Assembly (NCBI RefSeq): GCF_019599275.1
Contig: NZ_JAHZTD010000003.1
Coordinates: 372,001 to 436,000, forward strand
Direction: 5' to 3'
Length of the DNA stretch: 64,000 nucleotides
Source: Hymenobacter sp. HSC-4F20
GTDB taxonomy: Bacteria; Bacteroidota; Bacteroidia; Cytophagales; Hymenobacteraceae
Of the stretch, positions 52,135 to 61,474 are shown one piece after another. The notes beneath the pieces were generated by a model, which had not been told where the DNA came from, did not search any database, and was given only the letters and a program-made list of their open reading frames with translations. Made by a program: the position numbers and the translations under genes. Each line of letters opens with the position of its first letter. Position 1 is the stretch's first letter.

Positions 52135-53754
52135 TCAGGGCTGGGAACTGAGGTTGAAATTCTCAAAAGCTGCCACTGTAGTTGCTGGCCCCTGGGCCAC
52201 AACGCCTACCCGCACGCCCCGGTCCCAGGGCGGGAGGTAGCTGCCATTTACGGCGGTGCCGGCAGCGGGCAAGGGCTGCCAGCGGCTCCCCCCATCAGTG
52301 CTCCAGCTGAAGGTAAACTGGCTGCCTTGCTGGGCCTGCACCCGAAGCTGCAAAGAAGTGACCGTGGCGGGTAACGGGGCCTCGGCCAGCGTTTTGGCCT
52401 GGCCTTTCTCTAGCTGAATGAGCTGCACCTGCCCACCGTTGGCTACCAGCATCAGCGTGTTGTCGGGGTCGCCGTGGGCGGCCAGACCGGCCCGGCTACC
52501 GGCGGCTAGAGCGCGGGGGTTGAGCAGCGTCGTGGTGGCCGTGTAGTTCGGGGCCGTGGTAGACTGGCCCAGGGCGGCGCCGCTGTGGTCGGGGCGGGCC
52601 GTCAGGCGCAGCTGGCCGCCGCTAAGGGCGTAGGTGGGGCGTAGCTCCACCGGCCACTGCCAGGATAGTTGCAGGGCCTTTGCCGTAAATTCATCGGTGA
52701 ACGTGCGGGGGCGCGCCGCCGGCGCGGCCGTAGCTACCGGGGTGCTGCCGCCGCGAAACTCAGGCCAGCCCTCGGCAGTCCAGACAAACTCGCTGAGCAC
52801 GCCCTGCCGGCCCACAAACTCCTGGCTTTCGGTATTGTAGGCGTGATGCAGCATAAACCAGCGCCCCTGGTGCTCCACGGCCGTGCCGTGACCGGGGCAC
52901 TTCCAGGTATCGTTGTTGATGAGCACGGGGTTCTTGGCGTACTTCTCCCAGGGGCCCAGCAGATTTTTAGCCCGCGCCACGCCAGTGGCGTAGGTGCACC
53001 CCCGCCCGCAGCAGCCGTTCCCGGCGTAGAAGGCGTAGAAGTACCCCTCGTGCCGCACAATGGAAACACCCTCCACGAGGTTACCTTCCCAGGTGCTGGG
53101 GTCGTTGCGGAACAGCTCCTGCTTTTCCCCTACCAAGGCAGTGCGCTCCTCATTCAGGCGCTGGGCCCAGATGGGGGTAGGCTGCTGAATGCTGTTGCCG
53201 TCTTCCTTCCAGATCAGGTACAGCTGGCCTTTCTCGTCGCGCATCGGGAACCCGTCGATGGAGCCGTCGGGCTGGCCTACCAGGGGGCCGTGGTCGGTGT
53301 AGGGGCCTTCCGGGCGGCTGGCGCTGGCTACGCCCACGGCCAGATTGCCGCCGCGCTTATGGGCCGTGTAGAACACGTAGGTTTTGCCGTTTTCCTGGCT
53401 GATTTCCGGGGCCCAGTAATAGTAGTCTGACCAGCCGGGGCGCTCCTGCGGAAACACATGGCCTACCAGCTTCCAGTCCGTCAGGTTCTTCGAGGAGAGC
53501 AGTGGAAATACCGGTCCCCAGTTGGAGGTAGTGGCCGTAGCCCAATAGGTGTCGCCCACTTTCACTACGGAGGGGTCGGGGAAGTCGCCGGGCAGCACGG
53601 GGTTGGCAATGGCGGGCGTCGCCGGGCCGCTAGCTGCCGGGGCCGAGGTGCCCGCGCCGGTGGTGGCGGGCCGCTGGCAGCCAGCCAGTACGCTACCCGC
53701 CAGCAGCAGGCCGCCAAGCCCGCGGGTAGTCAGAGCAGAAAAGGAGAAGTGCAA
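52135..53754 (-). CDS. Glycoside hydrolase family 43 lipoprotein with extra C-terminal domain
   Basis: A 539-residue lipoprotein (LAGCQRP, Cys26). The five-bladed GH43 propeller has the base in LPGDFPDPSVV (Asp60), the pKa modulator in SIDGFPM and the acid in LVEGVSIV. A Cys-rich insert (GNGCCGRGC) is present. The last 200 residues (RTFTDEFTAKALQLSW to FENFNL) form a beta-sandwich, a usual partner of GH43 subfamilies acting on arabinan, xylan or galactan. Specificity is not resolved here. It lies in the susC operon. Confidence 0.9.
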   Translation of the reverse strand: MHFSFSALTTRGLGGLLLAGSVLAGCQRPATTGAGTSAPAASGPATPAIANPVLPGDFPDPSVVKVGDTYWATATTSNWGPVFPLLSSKNLTDWKLVGHVFPQERPGWSDYYYWAPEISQENGKTYVFYTAHKRGGNLAVGVASASRPEGPYTDHGPLVGQPDGSIDGFPMRDEKGQLYLIWKEDGNSIQQPTPIWAQRLNEERTALVGEKQELFRNDPSTWEGNLVEGVSIVRHEGYFYAFYAGNGCCGRGCTYATGVARAKNLLGPWEKYAKNPVLINNDTWKCPGHGTAVEHQGRWFMLHHAYNTESQEFVGRQGVLSEFVWTAEGWPEFRGGSTPVATAAPAARPRTFTDEFTAKALQLSWQWPVELRPTYALSGGQLRLTARPDHSGAALGQSTTAPNYTATTTLLNPRALAAGSRAGLAAHGDPDNTLMLVANGGQVQLIQLEKGQAKTLAEAPLPATVTSLQLRVQAQQGSQFTFSWSTDGGSRWQPLPAAGTAVNGSYLPPWDRGVRVGVVAQGPATTVAAFENFNLSSQP

Positions 53755-53803
53755 GATGCGTAACAGCTAAAGTGAACAAGAACGAACCGCCGGGCCCCGG
53801 CAT

Positions 53804-54865
53804 CTACTCGCCGGCGGGTTTGGGCAAGGAAGTACCCAGGGCTACGGGCGTGCCAAAATCGGGAGTACCGTCGGCTTTCCACGTAAACTTTTGCATCCGG
53901 GGGCTACGGTTGTCGCCACACCCCTGGCCGGGTTGGGGGTTGGCGTGGTAGATAATCCAGTCCTCGGTGCCATCCTTGGATTTAAAGAAGCCGTTGTGGC
54001 CCGGGCCGAAGGCCTGCCCTGCCGTGTTCTTGGTGAATACGGGCGTAGTCGACTTGGTCCAGGAGGAAAGCTGCATGGGGTCGGCCGTGGAGGACGCCGT
54101 GAGCATACCCAGGGCGTAGTCGTCGGTGCTGCAGTGGCTGGCCGAGTAGATGAGGAAGGTTTTGTTGCCGTGCTTAAGAATCTCCGGCCCCTCGTTCACG
54201 TCGGGGTCCCCCACAGTCTCCCAAGTATACTCGGGATGAGAAAGCTCCACACGCGGGCCCACTAGGGTCCAGGGGTTGCTCATCTCGGAAATATAGATGC
54301 GCTGGGTGCGGCCATTCTCTACCTCGTGGCCCGACCAGATCAGGTAGCGCTTGCCGTTCTGCTCCAGCACGGTGCCATCAATGGCCCACAAATCCACGTT
54401 GGGATTGGCAATGCGGCCCTTATAGGTCCAGGTGCCGGTGGTAGGGTCGGCGGCGGCGTTTTCCAGCACGTGCACGCGGTGGCCGGCGCAGCAGAGGGGG
54501 TCGGCGGAGTAGTAGATGTACCACTTGCCATCGAAGTGAAAGAGCTCCGGGGCCCACAGGTCGCGCTGGTTGATGCCGGCCTGCTGGGGCGTCCAGACCA
54601 CCGTACTTACCGCCGAGCCCAGTTCCGACATCTTCGCCGTTTTGCGAATAACGAGGTTGCCACCCGTAGTACTCATGTAGTAATACGTGTTGTCTTTCTG
54701 GTACACCCATGGGTCGGGGCCCACGGTGAGCAAGGGGTTAGTAAACGTGGTAGTAGTGGGCGGGGTATTCGGCACGTAGGGTGCCAGCTTTTCTTTCTGG
54801 CACCCAGTCAGCAGTAATGTAGTTAGCAGAAGTGCCCTCAGTACCTGATGCGAATAAGAAAACAT
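53804..54865 (-). CDS. Glycoside hydrolase family 43 lipoprotein
   Basis: The ATG at 54865 gives 353 residues with a lipobox (LLLTGCQKE, Cys22); an earlier ATG at 54889 is also possible. The GH43 propeller residues are Asp51 (VGPDPWVY), the Asp in LWAIDGTVLE and the Glu in DVNEGPEIL. It is short, with no extra domain, and closely resembles the enzyme at 62611..63675. Related enzymes are exo-acting alpha-L-arabinofuranosidases or galactan enzymes. It is the third gene of the susC operon. Confidence 0.9.
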   Translation of the reverse strand: MFSYSHQVLRALLLTTLLLTGCQKEKLAPYVPNTPPTTTTFTNPLLTVGPDPWVYQKDNTYYYMSTTGGNLVIRKTAKMSELGSAVSTVVWTPQQAGINQRDLWAPELFHFDGKWYIYYSADPLCCAGHRVHVLENAAADPTTGTWTYKGRIANPNVDLWAIDGTVLEQNGKRYLIWSGHEVENGRTQRIYISEMSNPWTLVGPRVELSHPEYTWETVGDPDVNEGPEILKHGNKTFLIYSASHCSTDDYALGMLTASSTADPMQLSSWTKSTTPVFTKNTAGQAFGPGHNGFFKSKDGTEDWIIYHANPQPGQGCGDNRSPRMQKFTWKADGTPDFGTPVALGTSLPKPAGE

Positions 54866-54952
54866 GGACAAGGGAAAAGGAATAGACAAGAAACTGTGAA
54901 CATAGTCCGGCCGCCGCGTATACTACTCGCGGCGGCCGGGGTACTGGTTTTG

Positions 54953-56518
54953 CTAGTTCCAGCCTGGGTTTTGGGCTAGGCCGGCTATATCCACGTCAGT
55001 GCGCGGAATGGGTAGGTACTTGGATCTGCCTACCACGTAATTACTAAAATCCGGGTCACGACTTTTCAGTTGATCAATGCCCGCTTGGTTATCAAGCAGG
55101 CCCCAGCGGCGCAGGTCGTGCCAGCGCCAGGTTTCGCCAGCTAGCTCCGTCACGCGTTCGTGCATCAGCTGAGTGCGCAATGCGCTTTGGCTCAGGCCGC
55201 TCAGATCAGCCAGCCCTACCCGGCGGCGCACCAGGTTGATCAGCGCCATTGCATCGGTTGTCTTACCCTGCTCATTCAGGCATTCGGCCTGCGAAAGCAG
55301 CACGTCGGAGTAGCGAATCACCCGGTGATTGATGGGCGAGTAATAGCCCTCTACGTTTTTCCAGTAGTCGTTTTCGTACTTGCGCCAGTAGACGCGGTTA
55401 CGATTGTAGGCATCGGTAGAAAAGCGCTGATCCAACGTCTGGTTGTCGTAGGCTTTGTCGTCTTGGTCTACGGGGTCGGTGGCATCGTAAGGGTAGCCCG
55501 TCCGGTTGCGGCTGAAGAAAAGAGTAGCCGCCAAGCGCGGGTCTTTCCGACCGGTGGTAGTTTTTTCCCTTAAGAATTCATCAATCAGCCACGACCGGGC
55601 TTCGCCATCAGTCCAGCCTTTGCTAGGCAGGCCGAAGAACTGAGCCCGCTGGCTGGCCTCCGAGGCGCCAGCATAGTCGTCGTCACGGTCAGCGCTGTAC
55701 TCAGCCGTGAACTGCACTTCAAATACCGATTCAGAATTGTTTTCCCGGTCGTGACGGAAGTTGTCGCGGTAATCTGCGGCTAGCGAGTATCTGCCCGAGC
55801 TGATTACCTCCGCCAGCTGGGTGCTGGCCTCAGCCCACTTCTGTTGTTGCATGTATGCCTTCCCGAGCAAGGCCGTAGCGGCGCCTTTGGTGGCACGGCC
55901 TAAATCAGCGCCGGAGTAGCTTACCGGCAAACCCGCCTTGGCAGCCTGCAAATCCTGCACGATAAAATCCCATGCTTCCTGCTCTGAGCTGGCTTGGGGA
56001 GGCCGGTAGTCGGCCGTAGAGGGCTCCGTGGCCAGCACGGGCCGTCCGTACAACGAAACCAAGTTGAAATAATGCAGAGCGCGGATGAAACGGGCTTCGG
56101 CCAGAATCTGGGTTTTTAGCGTTCCATCCATCTGAATGGCTGGCACATAAGCCAGTACCTGGTTACAGCGGTTAATGCCCACGTAGTGGTTGCCCCAGGT
56201 TACGGCATTCACCTCAAAGTTGTAGTCCGTGAGAATAAATTTGGTGAAATTCTGCAACTCGGGCCAGGGGCTGCTGGAGAACCCTTCATCGGAGCGCAAA
56301 TCGTAGTCGAAGTATATCCAACGGCGATAATTGCCCAGCAATTGTAGGCCGCTGTAGGCCGCCACAATACCCTTGGTGGCATCCTGGCTGTTCTTCCAGA
56401 AGGTTTCGGCCGTGGGCAGGTTGGGGTTAGGCTGGTCGAGCAGGTCTTTTTCGCAGCCCGTGGTGAGCAGCAAGGCGCTGGACAGAAAAGCCAGCAGGTG
56501 TTTTTTATGATATTTCAT
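54953..56518 (-). CDS. susD: SusD/RagB-family outer-membrane lipoprotein
   Basis: A 521-residue SusD-type protein (lipobox LLLTTGCEKDLL, Cys22). FWKNSQDATKGIVAAYSGLQ, EARFIRALHYFNLVSLYGRPVL and YSDVLLSQAECLNEQGKTTDAMALINLVRRRVGL (TPR-like helices) are family hallmarks, and it ends in NPGWN. SusD binds glycan at the surface and caps the SusC barrel; the glycan-binding loop residues cannot be assigned from sequence. It starts 30 bases after susC. Confidence 0.94.
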   Translation of the reverse strand: MKYHKKHLLAFLSSALLLTTGCEKDLLDQPNPNLPTAETFWKNSQDATKGIVAAYSGLQLLGNYRRWIYFDYDLRSDEGFSSSPWPELQNFTKFILTDYNFEVNAVTWGNHYVGINRCNQVLAYVPAIQMDGTLKTQILAEARFIRALHYFNLVSLYGRPVLATEPSTADYRPPQASSEQEAWDFIVQDLQAAKAGLPVSYSGADLGRATKGAATALLGKAYMQQQKWAEASTQLAEVISSGRYSLAADYRDNFRHDRENNSESVFEVQFTAEYSADRDDDYAGASEASQRAQFFGLPSKGWTDGEARSWLIDEFLREKTTTGRKDPRLAATLFFSRNRTGYPYDATDPVDQDDKAYDNQTLDQRFSTDAYNRNRVYWRKYENDYWKNVEGYYSPINHRVIRYSDVLLSQAECLNEQGKTTDAMALINLVRRRVGLADLSGLSQSALRTQLMHERVTELAGETWRWHDLRRWGLLDNQAGIDQLKSRDPDFSNYVVGRSKYLPIPRTDVDIAGLAQNPGWN

Positions 56519-56548
56519 GGGTAAAGTCAGCGAAAGGTGGGTGGGAGA

Positions 56549-59500
56549 TTAGAAGCCAACCTGCAAGCCACCCGTGATGGTGCGCACGTTGGGGTAGTTG
56601 CCCTCATCAACGCCGCGGGCCAGCGAACCAGCACCCACAATTTCAGGGTCGTAGCCGGTGTACTTGGTGAAGGTGAGCAGGTTCTGGGCCGTGAGGGTAA
56701 ATCGGACGCTTCCCACGCCGGTCAGCTTCTCCGTGACGGTCTTGGGCAGGGAGTAGCTCACCTGCAGGTTTTTCAGGCGCAGGTAGGCTCCGTTTTCCAG
56801 CCACCGGTCAGTAATCATCAGCGCGTTCTGGCCTCCACCCAGCAACGGACGGGGCGTGGTAGTGGAAGGATTGGAAGGCGTCCAGGGGCGAATGTCGGCG
56901 CGGAAGTTGCCATTGTCGTCCATGCGGTCAGTCCAGTAGCGCGTCACGTTGTAGATGTCGTTGCCCTGCACACCCTGAAATAACGCGGCCAGGTCGAAGT
57001 TTTTGTAGCCCAGCGTCAGGTTGAAACCGTACTGTAGCTTGGGGAAGGGACTTCCTGTGAAGCGGCGGTCGGCATCCGAAATTATTCCATCGTTGTTCAG
57101 GTCCTCATACTTTACGTCGCCGGGTTTAGCACCAAGCTGCTTGCCGTAGGCGTCGATTTCAGCCTGCGTCTGGAAAATACCCAGCATATGCATCAGGTAG
57201 AAAGCCCCTACCGGCTGTCCAACCACGGTACGAGTTACCCCGCCTGGACCCGACGTATAATTTTGTCCTTCGAAGGCCAGGCGCGTTACGCGGTTGCGCA
57301 GGGTTGTGAGGTTGGCATTGGCGCCGTAGCGGAAGTTGCCCGTGGTGTTCTGGTATCCGGCCTGAAATTCGAAGCCCCGGTTTTCTAACTCACCCAGGTT
57401 GGTGAAAGGGTTACCGCCCACATTGCCCTCATACAGCGGAATAGCCGGGTTTACCAGCGCGTCCGTGGTGCGCGAAATGTAGTAATCGGCTGCTAGCGTG
57501 AGGCGGTTGTCCAGGAAACCCGCGTCGAAACCAAAATTGGTCGTTTTACGCTTTTCCCAGCGCAGGTCGTTGCTGGAAAGCTGGTTTTGGGTGGACCCGT
57601 TCTGCACGGGCTGCGAAGCCCCGCCCCCAAGCGGGTAGTTTACGTTCGGGTTCAGAATGCGCTGGTACAGGTATTCCGACAGGTTGTCGTTACCGAGCTG
57701 GCCGTAGCTGGCCCGCAGTTTCAGGTCGCTGAACAGCGGCACGTTCTCGAAGAACGACTCCCGGCTAATACGCCAGCCCAGCGAGAAGGCCGAAAACGTA
57801 CCCCATTTATTGACCGGGTCTACCAACGACGAACCGTCGCGGCGAACGGCCCCCGTGAACAAGTACCGGTCATCGAAGTCATAGGCTACTTGCCCCAGGA
57901 AGGAGCGCTTGGCCCACTTATTCGTGCCGCCGCCTACACTAGCCGAACTCGTGGCGGCGCCAAACGACCAGTAGTAGGTTGGACCCGTACCGAAGCCCTG
58001 CGCATCGGCAATCGTGTTCCGGATAGTATTTTTTTGTTCCGTGTACCCCGCTACGGCACTCACATTATGATTGCCAAAGGTACGCTGGAAGTTCAGTGTA
58101 TTTTCGGCCAGCAGGAAAATCCGTTCACCGCGGCTTTCATACAATTGCGCCGGCCGAACGGGCTCGTTCATGCGTAGGCCGCCCGCCTGCCCGTATTTGC
58201 TTTCCGTTCGGTCCAGGAAACCTACGTACTCCATCCCCAGGTTCAGGCGGTACGTCAGGAAATCGAACAGTTTGATTTCCGGCGCTAATGAGCCGATAAG
58301 ACGGTTTTCCAGATTAGTATTATGGTACACATCCTGCTGGCCTACGGGGTTAGTACCAAACGTAATCCGGTTGGTATTGCCGAAGCCGTAGCCGCTCACC
58401 GTTGCAGAATCGCGCACCGGGATGATGGGTAGCATCCGAATCACGTCGATGAAGGGCAGCCCATTCACGCGGGTAGTCATTGCCCGTGAAAGCTGCGCCG
58501 ACTGCTCGATGCGGAAGCGGCCCCGGTTGGCACCTGTATTCACGCGCACGCTGTAGCGCTCAAAATCCGGTCCGACGATGGTACCCTTCTGATTGAAATA
58601 GCCCGCCGACACGTTGTAGTTAGCTGACTCGCTGGCCCCACTCAGCCCTAGGTTGTAGCTCTGTACCCGGCCGCTCTGAATAAGGGCTTTCTGCCAGTCG
58701 GTATTAATAGCCGGGGGGTTGGCGGCCCCGGAAAATGGTGTTTGACCCGCATTTTCGTACATCTGACGGGTGATGTCGGCCCACTGCGCGGTACCGGCTA
58801 GGTCGTAGGTATGGGCGATGTTCTGAACCCCAGCGTAGCCATTGAAGTTGAAGGCCGGCTTGCCCTGCTTGCCCCGGCGCGTCGTGATGATAATGACCCC
58901 ATTGGCGCCTCGGGAGCCGTAGGGTGCCAACGAAGCCGCGTCCTTCAGAATAGTCGACGATTCAATGTCGCTGGGGTTGATGTCGCGGATTTCATTGGTC
59001 CACACCCCGTCTACGATGTAAAGGGGCGAACTACCCAATTGAATACTTCCCACGCCGCGAATGTTGACAATGGGGTTCTGCCCGGGGGCCCCAGAGTTGG
59101 CTACCTGCACGCCAGCAGCCCGGCCCTGCAGGGCTTCCGTGACGGAGGCCACCGGGGCGCGCCGGATCTGCTCTTGGTTTACCTGTGTTACAGAGCCGGT
59201 TACTTGTTCAGTAGGCAGGCGCAGGTACCCTACTACTACTACCTCATTCAGCGCCTTGGAGTCAGGGGCCAGGTTAATGTTGATGCTGGTACGGCCATTT
59301 ACGGCTACCTCCTGCGTTACATATCCTACAAACGAGAACGTGAGGGTTGCGTTATCAGCTACCGTGAGGGAATACCGGCCGTCGTTGTCGGTAGTAGCAC
59401 CGTTGGAAGTACCCTTTTCCAGCACAGTTACGCCGGGCATGCCTTGGCCTTTTTCATCTACTATGCGGCCCGTAATAGTTTGGGCGGGCACCAGCGCATT

Positions 59501-59623
59501 GAGGTGCTCGGTAGTGCGCAGAGCCGCTGCTTTAGCTTCCGTAGCTGCCGTAGCCGCCAACGGCAGAAAACAGAGCAGCGCTGGCACGGTGGGCCGCCGC
59601 AGCTTGAGGTAAGAGTTTTTCAT
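56549..59623 (-). CDS. susC: SusC/RagA-family TonB-linked outer-membrane receptor
   Basis: The ATG at 59623 gives 1024 residues with a signal peptide (ALLCFLPLAATAATEAKAAA). The CarboxypepD_reg-like domain starts at TITGRIVDEKGQGMPGVTVLE and the plug at VTGSVTQVNQEQIRRAPVASV with SIQLGSSPLYIVDGVW and the family motif GSRGANGVIIITTRRGK. A long barrel ends in GGLQVGF. It imports oligosaccharide with SusD. Two LacI-type operator palindromes lie 40-80 bases upstream, so the whole operon is probably repressed or activated there. Confidence 0.95.
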   Translation of the reverse strand: MKNSYLKLRRPTVPALLCFLPLAATAATEAKAAALRTTEHLNALVPAQTITGRIVDEKGQGMPGVTVLEKGTSNGATTDNDGRYSLTVADNATLTFSFVGYVTQEVAVNGRTSININLAPDSKALNEVVVVGYLRLPTEQVTGSVTQVNQEQIRRAPVASVTEALQGRAAGVQVANSGAPGQNPIVNIRGVGSIQLGSSPLYIVDGVWTNEIRDINPSDIESSTILKDAASLAPYGSRGANGVIIITTRRGKQGKPAFNFNGYAGVQNIAHTYDLAGTAQWADITRQMYENAGQTPFSGAANPPAINTDWQKALIQSGRVQSYNLGLSGASESANYNVSAGYFNQKGTIVGPDFERYSVRVNTGANRGRFRIEQSAQLSRAMTTRVNGLPFIDVIRMLPIIPVRDSATVSGYGFGNTNRITFGTNPVGQQDVYHNTNLENRLIGSLAPEIKLFDFLTYRLNLGMEYVGFLDRTESKYGQAGGLRMNEPVRPAQLYESRGERIFLLAENTLNFQRTFGNHNVSAVAGYTEQKNTIRNTIADAQGFGTGPTYYWSFGAATSSASVGGGTNKWAKRSFLGQVAYDFDDRYLFTGAVRRDGSSLVDPVNKWGTFSAFSLGWRISRESFFENVPLFSDLKLRASYGQLGNDNLSEYLYQRILNPNVNYPLGGGASQPVQNGSTQNQLSSNDLRWEKRKTTNFGFDAGFLDNRLTLAADYYISRTTDALVNPAIPLYEGNVGGNPFTNLGELENRGFEFQAGYQNTTGNFRYGANANLTTLRNRVTRLAFEGQNYTSGPGGVTRTVVGQPVGAFYLMHMLGIFQTQAEIDAYGKQLGAKPGDVKYEDLNNDGIISDADRRFTGSPFPKLQYGFNLTLGYKNFDLAALFQGVQGNDIYNVTRYWTDRMDDNGNFRADIRPWTPSNPSTTTPRPLLGGGQNALMITDRWLENGAYLRLKNLQVSYSLPKTVTEKLTGVGSVRFTLTAQNLLTFTKYTGYDPEIVGAGSLARGVDEGNYPNVRTITGGLQVGF

Positions 59624-59663
59624 GGGAATTGATGAGTGGGAATGGTAAATTGGTCTAACTACT

Positions 59664-59675
59664 GCAAACGTTTGC
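59664..59675. promoter_or_regulatory. LacI-family operator site 1
   Basis: GCAAACGTTTGC, a perfect 12-base palindrome with the central CG typical of LacI/PurR/CcpA-type operators. It lies 41 bases upstream of the susC start. Confidence 0.7.
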
Positions 59676-59690
59676 GCGATTAACCCATAG

Positions 59691-59702
59691 GCAAACGTTT
59701 GC
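59691..59702. promoter_or_regulatory. LacI-family operator site 2
   Basis: Identical to site 1. The centres are 27 bases apart, about two and a half DNA turns, so cooperative dimer binding is possible. Confidence 0.7.
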
Positions 59703-60008
59703 GACAGAAGGCGACAGATGGGGAAAGAAGATGGACTAACGCAGGAAAAGAGGTGGAAAATGCGGCCTACAGGCAAGGAAGGCGGCATAGCCCTCCGGTG
59801 CACTTCACAATTACAGCGTAAGAATAAGCACCATTTCAGGAATTGTCAAGAAATTATCAAGAATAGTTCACTTCTACAAGCCCTACATATCCAAGCAGCT
59901 ATGAAATAAATTCTATTCCTACCAGGCATTAGCCTTACGCAATTGCTATTCTTTCTCGCTTACTCACTACCCCCGCAGCTAGGTTACAAGTAGATAATTC
60001 GTACTATT

Positions 60009-60020
60009 GCAAACGTTTGC
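60009..60020. promoter_or_regulatory. LacI-family operator site 3 (galK side)
   Basis: Identical to sites 1 and 2, placed 78 bases upstream of the galK start. Together the three sites could place both arms of the locus under one regulator. Confidence 0.7.
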
Positions 60021-60097
60021 GCAGGTGAATACCCGTTGGAGCCTTCCAACTGCCGGCCCCGGGCCAAGGTTTTACCGTCACTTCATCGTACTGTCTT

Positions 60098-61267
60098 ATG
60101 TTAGCTGAGTCCGTCAGCGCTGCTTTTCAGCGTCAATTCCACCATACCCCTACCCTGCTCGTACGCGCTCCTGGCCGCGTTAACTTAATCGGTGAGCATA
60201 CGGATTACAACGCGGGCTTTGTGCTGCCGGCTGCTATTGACAAGGCCATTTACTTTGCTATCCGCCTCAACAACACGGCCACTACCCAGCTCTACTCCTA
60301 CGACAATCAGGCTCTATATACTACCCCAGCCACGGAGGTGCAGCCGGGAGCTACACTCTGGGCCAACTACCTGCTGGGGGTAGTAGCCCAGTTTCAGAAG
60401 CGAGGCATTCAGGTGCCAGGCTTCGACTGTGTGTTTGGAGGAAACGTGCCCATTGGAGCGGGCCTTTCTTCATCGGCGGCAGTGGAGTGTGGGCTGGCCT
60501 TTGCCCTGGACCAGCTGCTGGAAACCCAGCTGGACCGGATGACGCTGGCTCACATGGCCCAGAAAGCCGAACACGAGTTTGCCGGCGTACAGTGCGGACT
60601 GATGGACCAGTTCGCCAGCCTGTTCGGGCAGGCGGGGCAGGTAGTACGCCTGGACTGCCGCTCCCTGGCATACGAGTACTTTCCCTTTGATACCTCGGCC
60701 TGCCACATTGTGCTCTGCAACTCCGGGGTGAAGCACTCTTTGGCCAGCTCGGAGTACAACACCCGCCGCCAGGAGTGCGAGCGGGGCGTTGCCATTTTGC
60801 AGCAGCACTACCCCGCCGTGCAAAGTCTGCGCGACGCTACCTGGGAACAGGTGCAGGCCCTGCGCGAGGAGCTGGGCGAGGTAGTGTGCCGCCGCTGCCT
60901 GTACGTGGTCGAAGAAAACCTGCGGGTAGAAGCGGCCTGCCACCACCTGGCGGCCGGCAACCTACAGGCCTTCGGGCAGGAAATGTACGCCTCCCACGCC
61001 GGCCTGCGCGACCAGTACGAGGTGAGCTGCCGGGAGCTGGATGTGCTGGTGGCGGCGGCCCAGACTGCGCCCGGTGTGTTCGGGGCCCGCATGATGGGCG
61101 GCGGCTTTGGTGGCTGCACCATCAACTTGGTAGAGGTGAACCAGGTAGAGGAGTTTATTCGCTCCATCAGCTCCCAGTACAAGCAACAGACCGGCATACC
61201 CCTGGAAACGTACCAGACCACTATTATGGCTGGCGTGGAGGCCCTGGAGCCAGCAGTGGTCCACTAG
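60098..61267 (+). CDS. galK: Galactokinase
   Basis: A 389-residue GHMP kinase. PGRVNLIGEHTDYNAGFVLPAAI (from about residue 25) is the galactokinase signature, GAGLSSSAAVECG the ATP loop, and CGLMDQFASLFG holds the catalytic Asp. GARMMGGGFGGCTINLV is the third motif. It phosphorylates alpha-D-galactose in the first step of the Leloir pathway. galT follows 207 bases downstream. It starts beyond a LacI-type operator and is divergent from susC. Confidence 0.97.
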   Translation: MLAESVSAAFQRQFHHTPTLLVRAPGRVNLIGEHTDYNAGFVLPAAIDKAIYFAIRLNNTATTQLYSYDNQALYTTPATEVQPGATLWANYLLGVVAQFQKRGIQVPGFDCVFGGNVPIGAGLSSSAAVECGLAFALDQLLETQLDRMTLAHMAQKAEHEFAGVQCGLMDQFASLFGQAGQVVRLDCRSLAYEYFPFDTSACHIVLCNSGVKHSLASSEYNTRRQECERGVAILQQHYPAVQSLRDATWEQVQALREELGEVVCRRCLYVVEENLRVEAACHHLAAGNLQAFGQEMYASHAGLRDQYEVSCRELDVLVAAAQTAPGVFGARMMGGGFGGCTINLVEVNQVEEFIRSISSQYKQQTGIPLETYQTTIMAGVEALEPAVVH

Positions 61268-61399
61268 CAGCAGATATTTCGGACCCAGGCAAGCGGGCCA
61301 TGGAGGAGTGGGAACCGCCAAAGGCTGCTGCCTGGGCCGGAATATCTTAAATACTGCTGGCCTGGACATGATCAGACCCCGCCAAAACACGTTAGAGGC

Positions 61400-61435
61400 A
61401 GCACTGGGCCGGCCATCGCCTAGTAGCCCAGTGCT
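61400..61435 (+). other. Hairpin between galK and galT
   Basis: AGCACTGGGC (61400..61409) pairs with GCCCAGTGCT (61426..61435) around a 16-base loop. There is no T-tract. It may protect the galK mRNA end, attenuate readthrough into galT or be a weak terminator. Confidence 0.45.
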
Positions 61436-61474
61436 TACCCCTGGACCCTAGCTTCTCACTTTTTTGCTTTCCGC

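Larger units (their letters stand above)
59624..60097. other. 474-base divergent control region of the glycan locus
   Basis: This gap separates susC and galK. It holds three GCAAACGTTTGC palindromes (59664..59675, 59691..59702 and 60009..60020), listed separately. The middle (59720..60000) is AT-richer than the rest. I see no convincing gene in it; a 63-codon frame at 59718..59909 lacks family signs. I see no perfect -33/-7 pair. Confidence 0.6.

Noticed and set aside
58811..59632. 273-codon frame opposite susC
   Set aside because: Antisense of the SusC plug and leader regions. The SusC motifs are unmistakable.
59718..59909. 63-codon frame in the susC-galK gap
   Set aside because: Basic, without signal or motif, and overlapping the presumed control region; probably chance.
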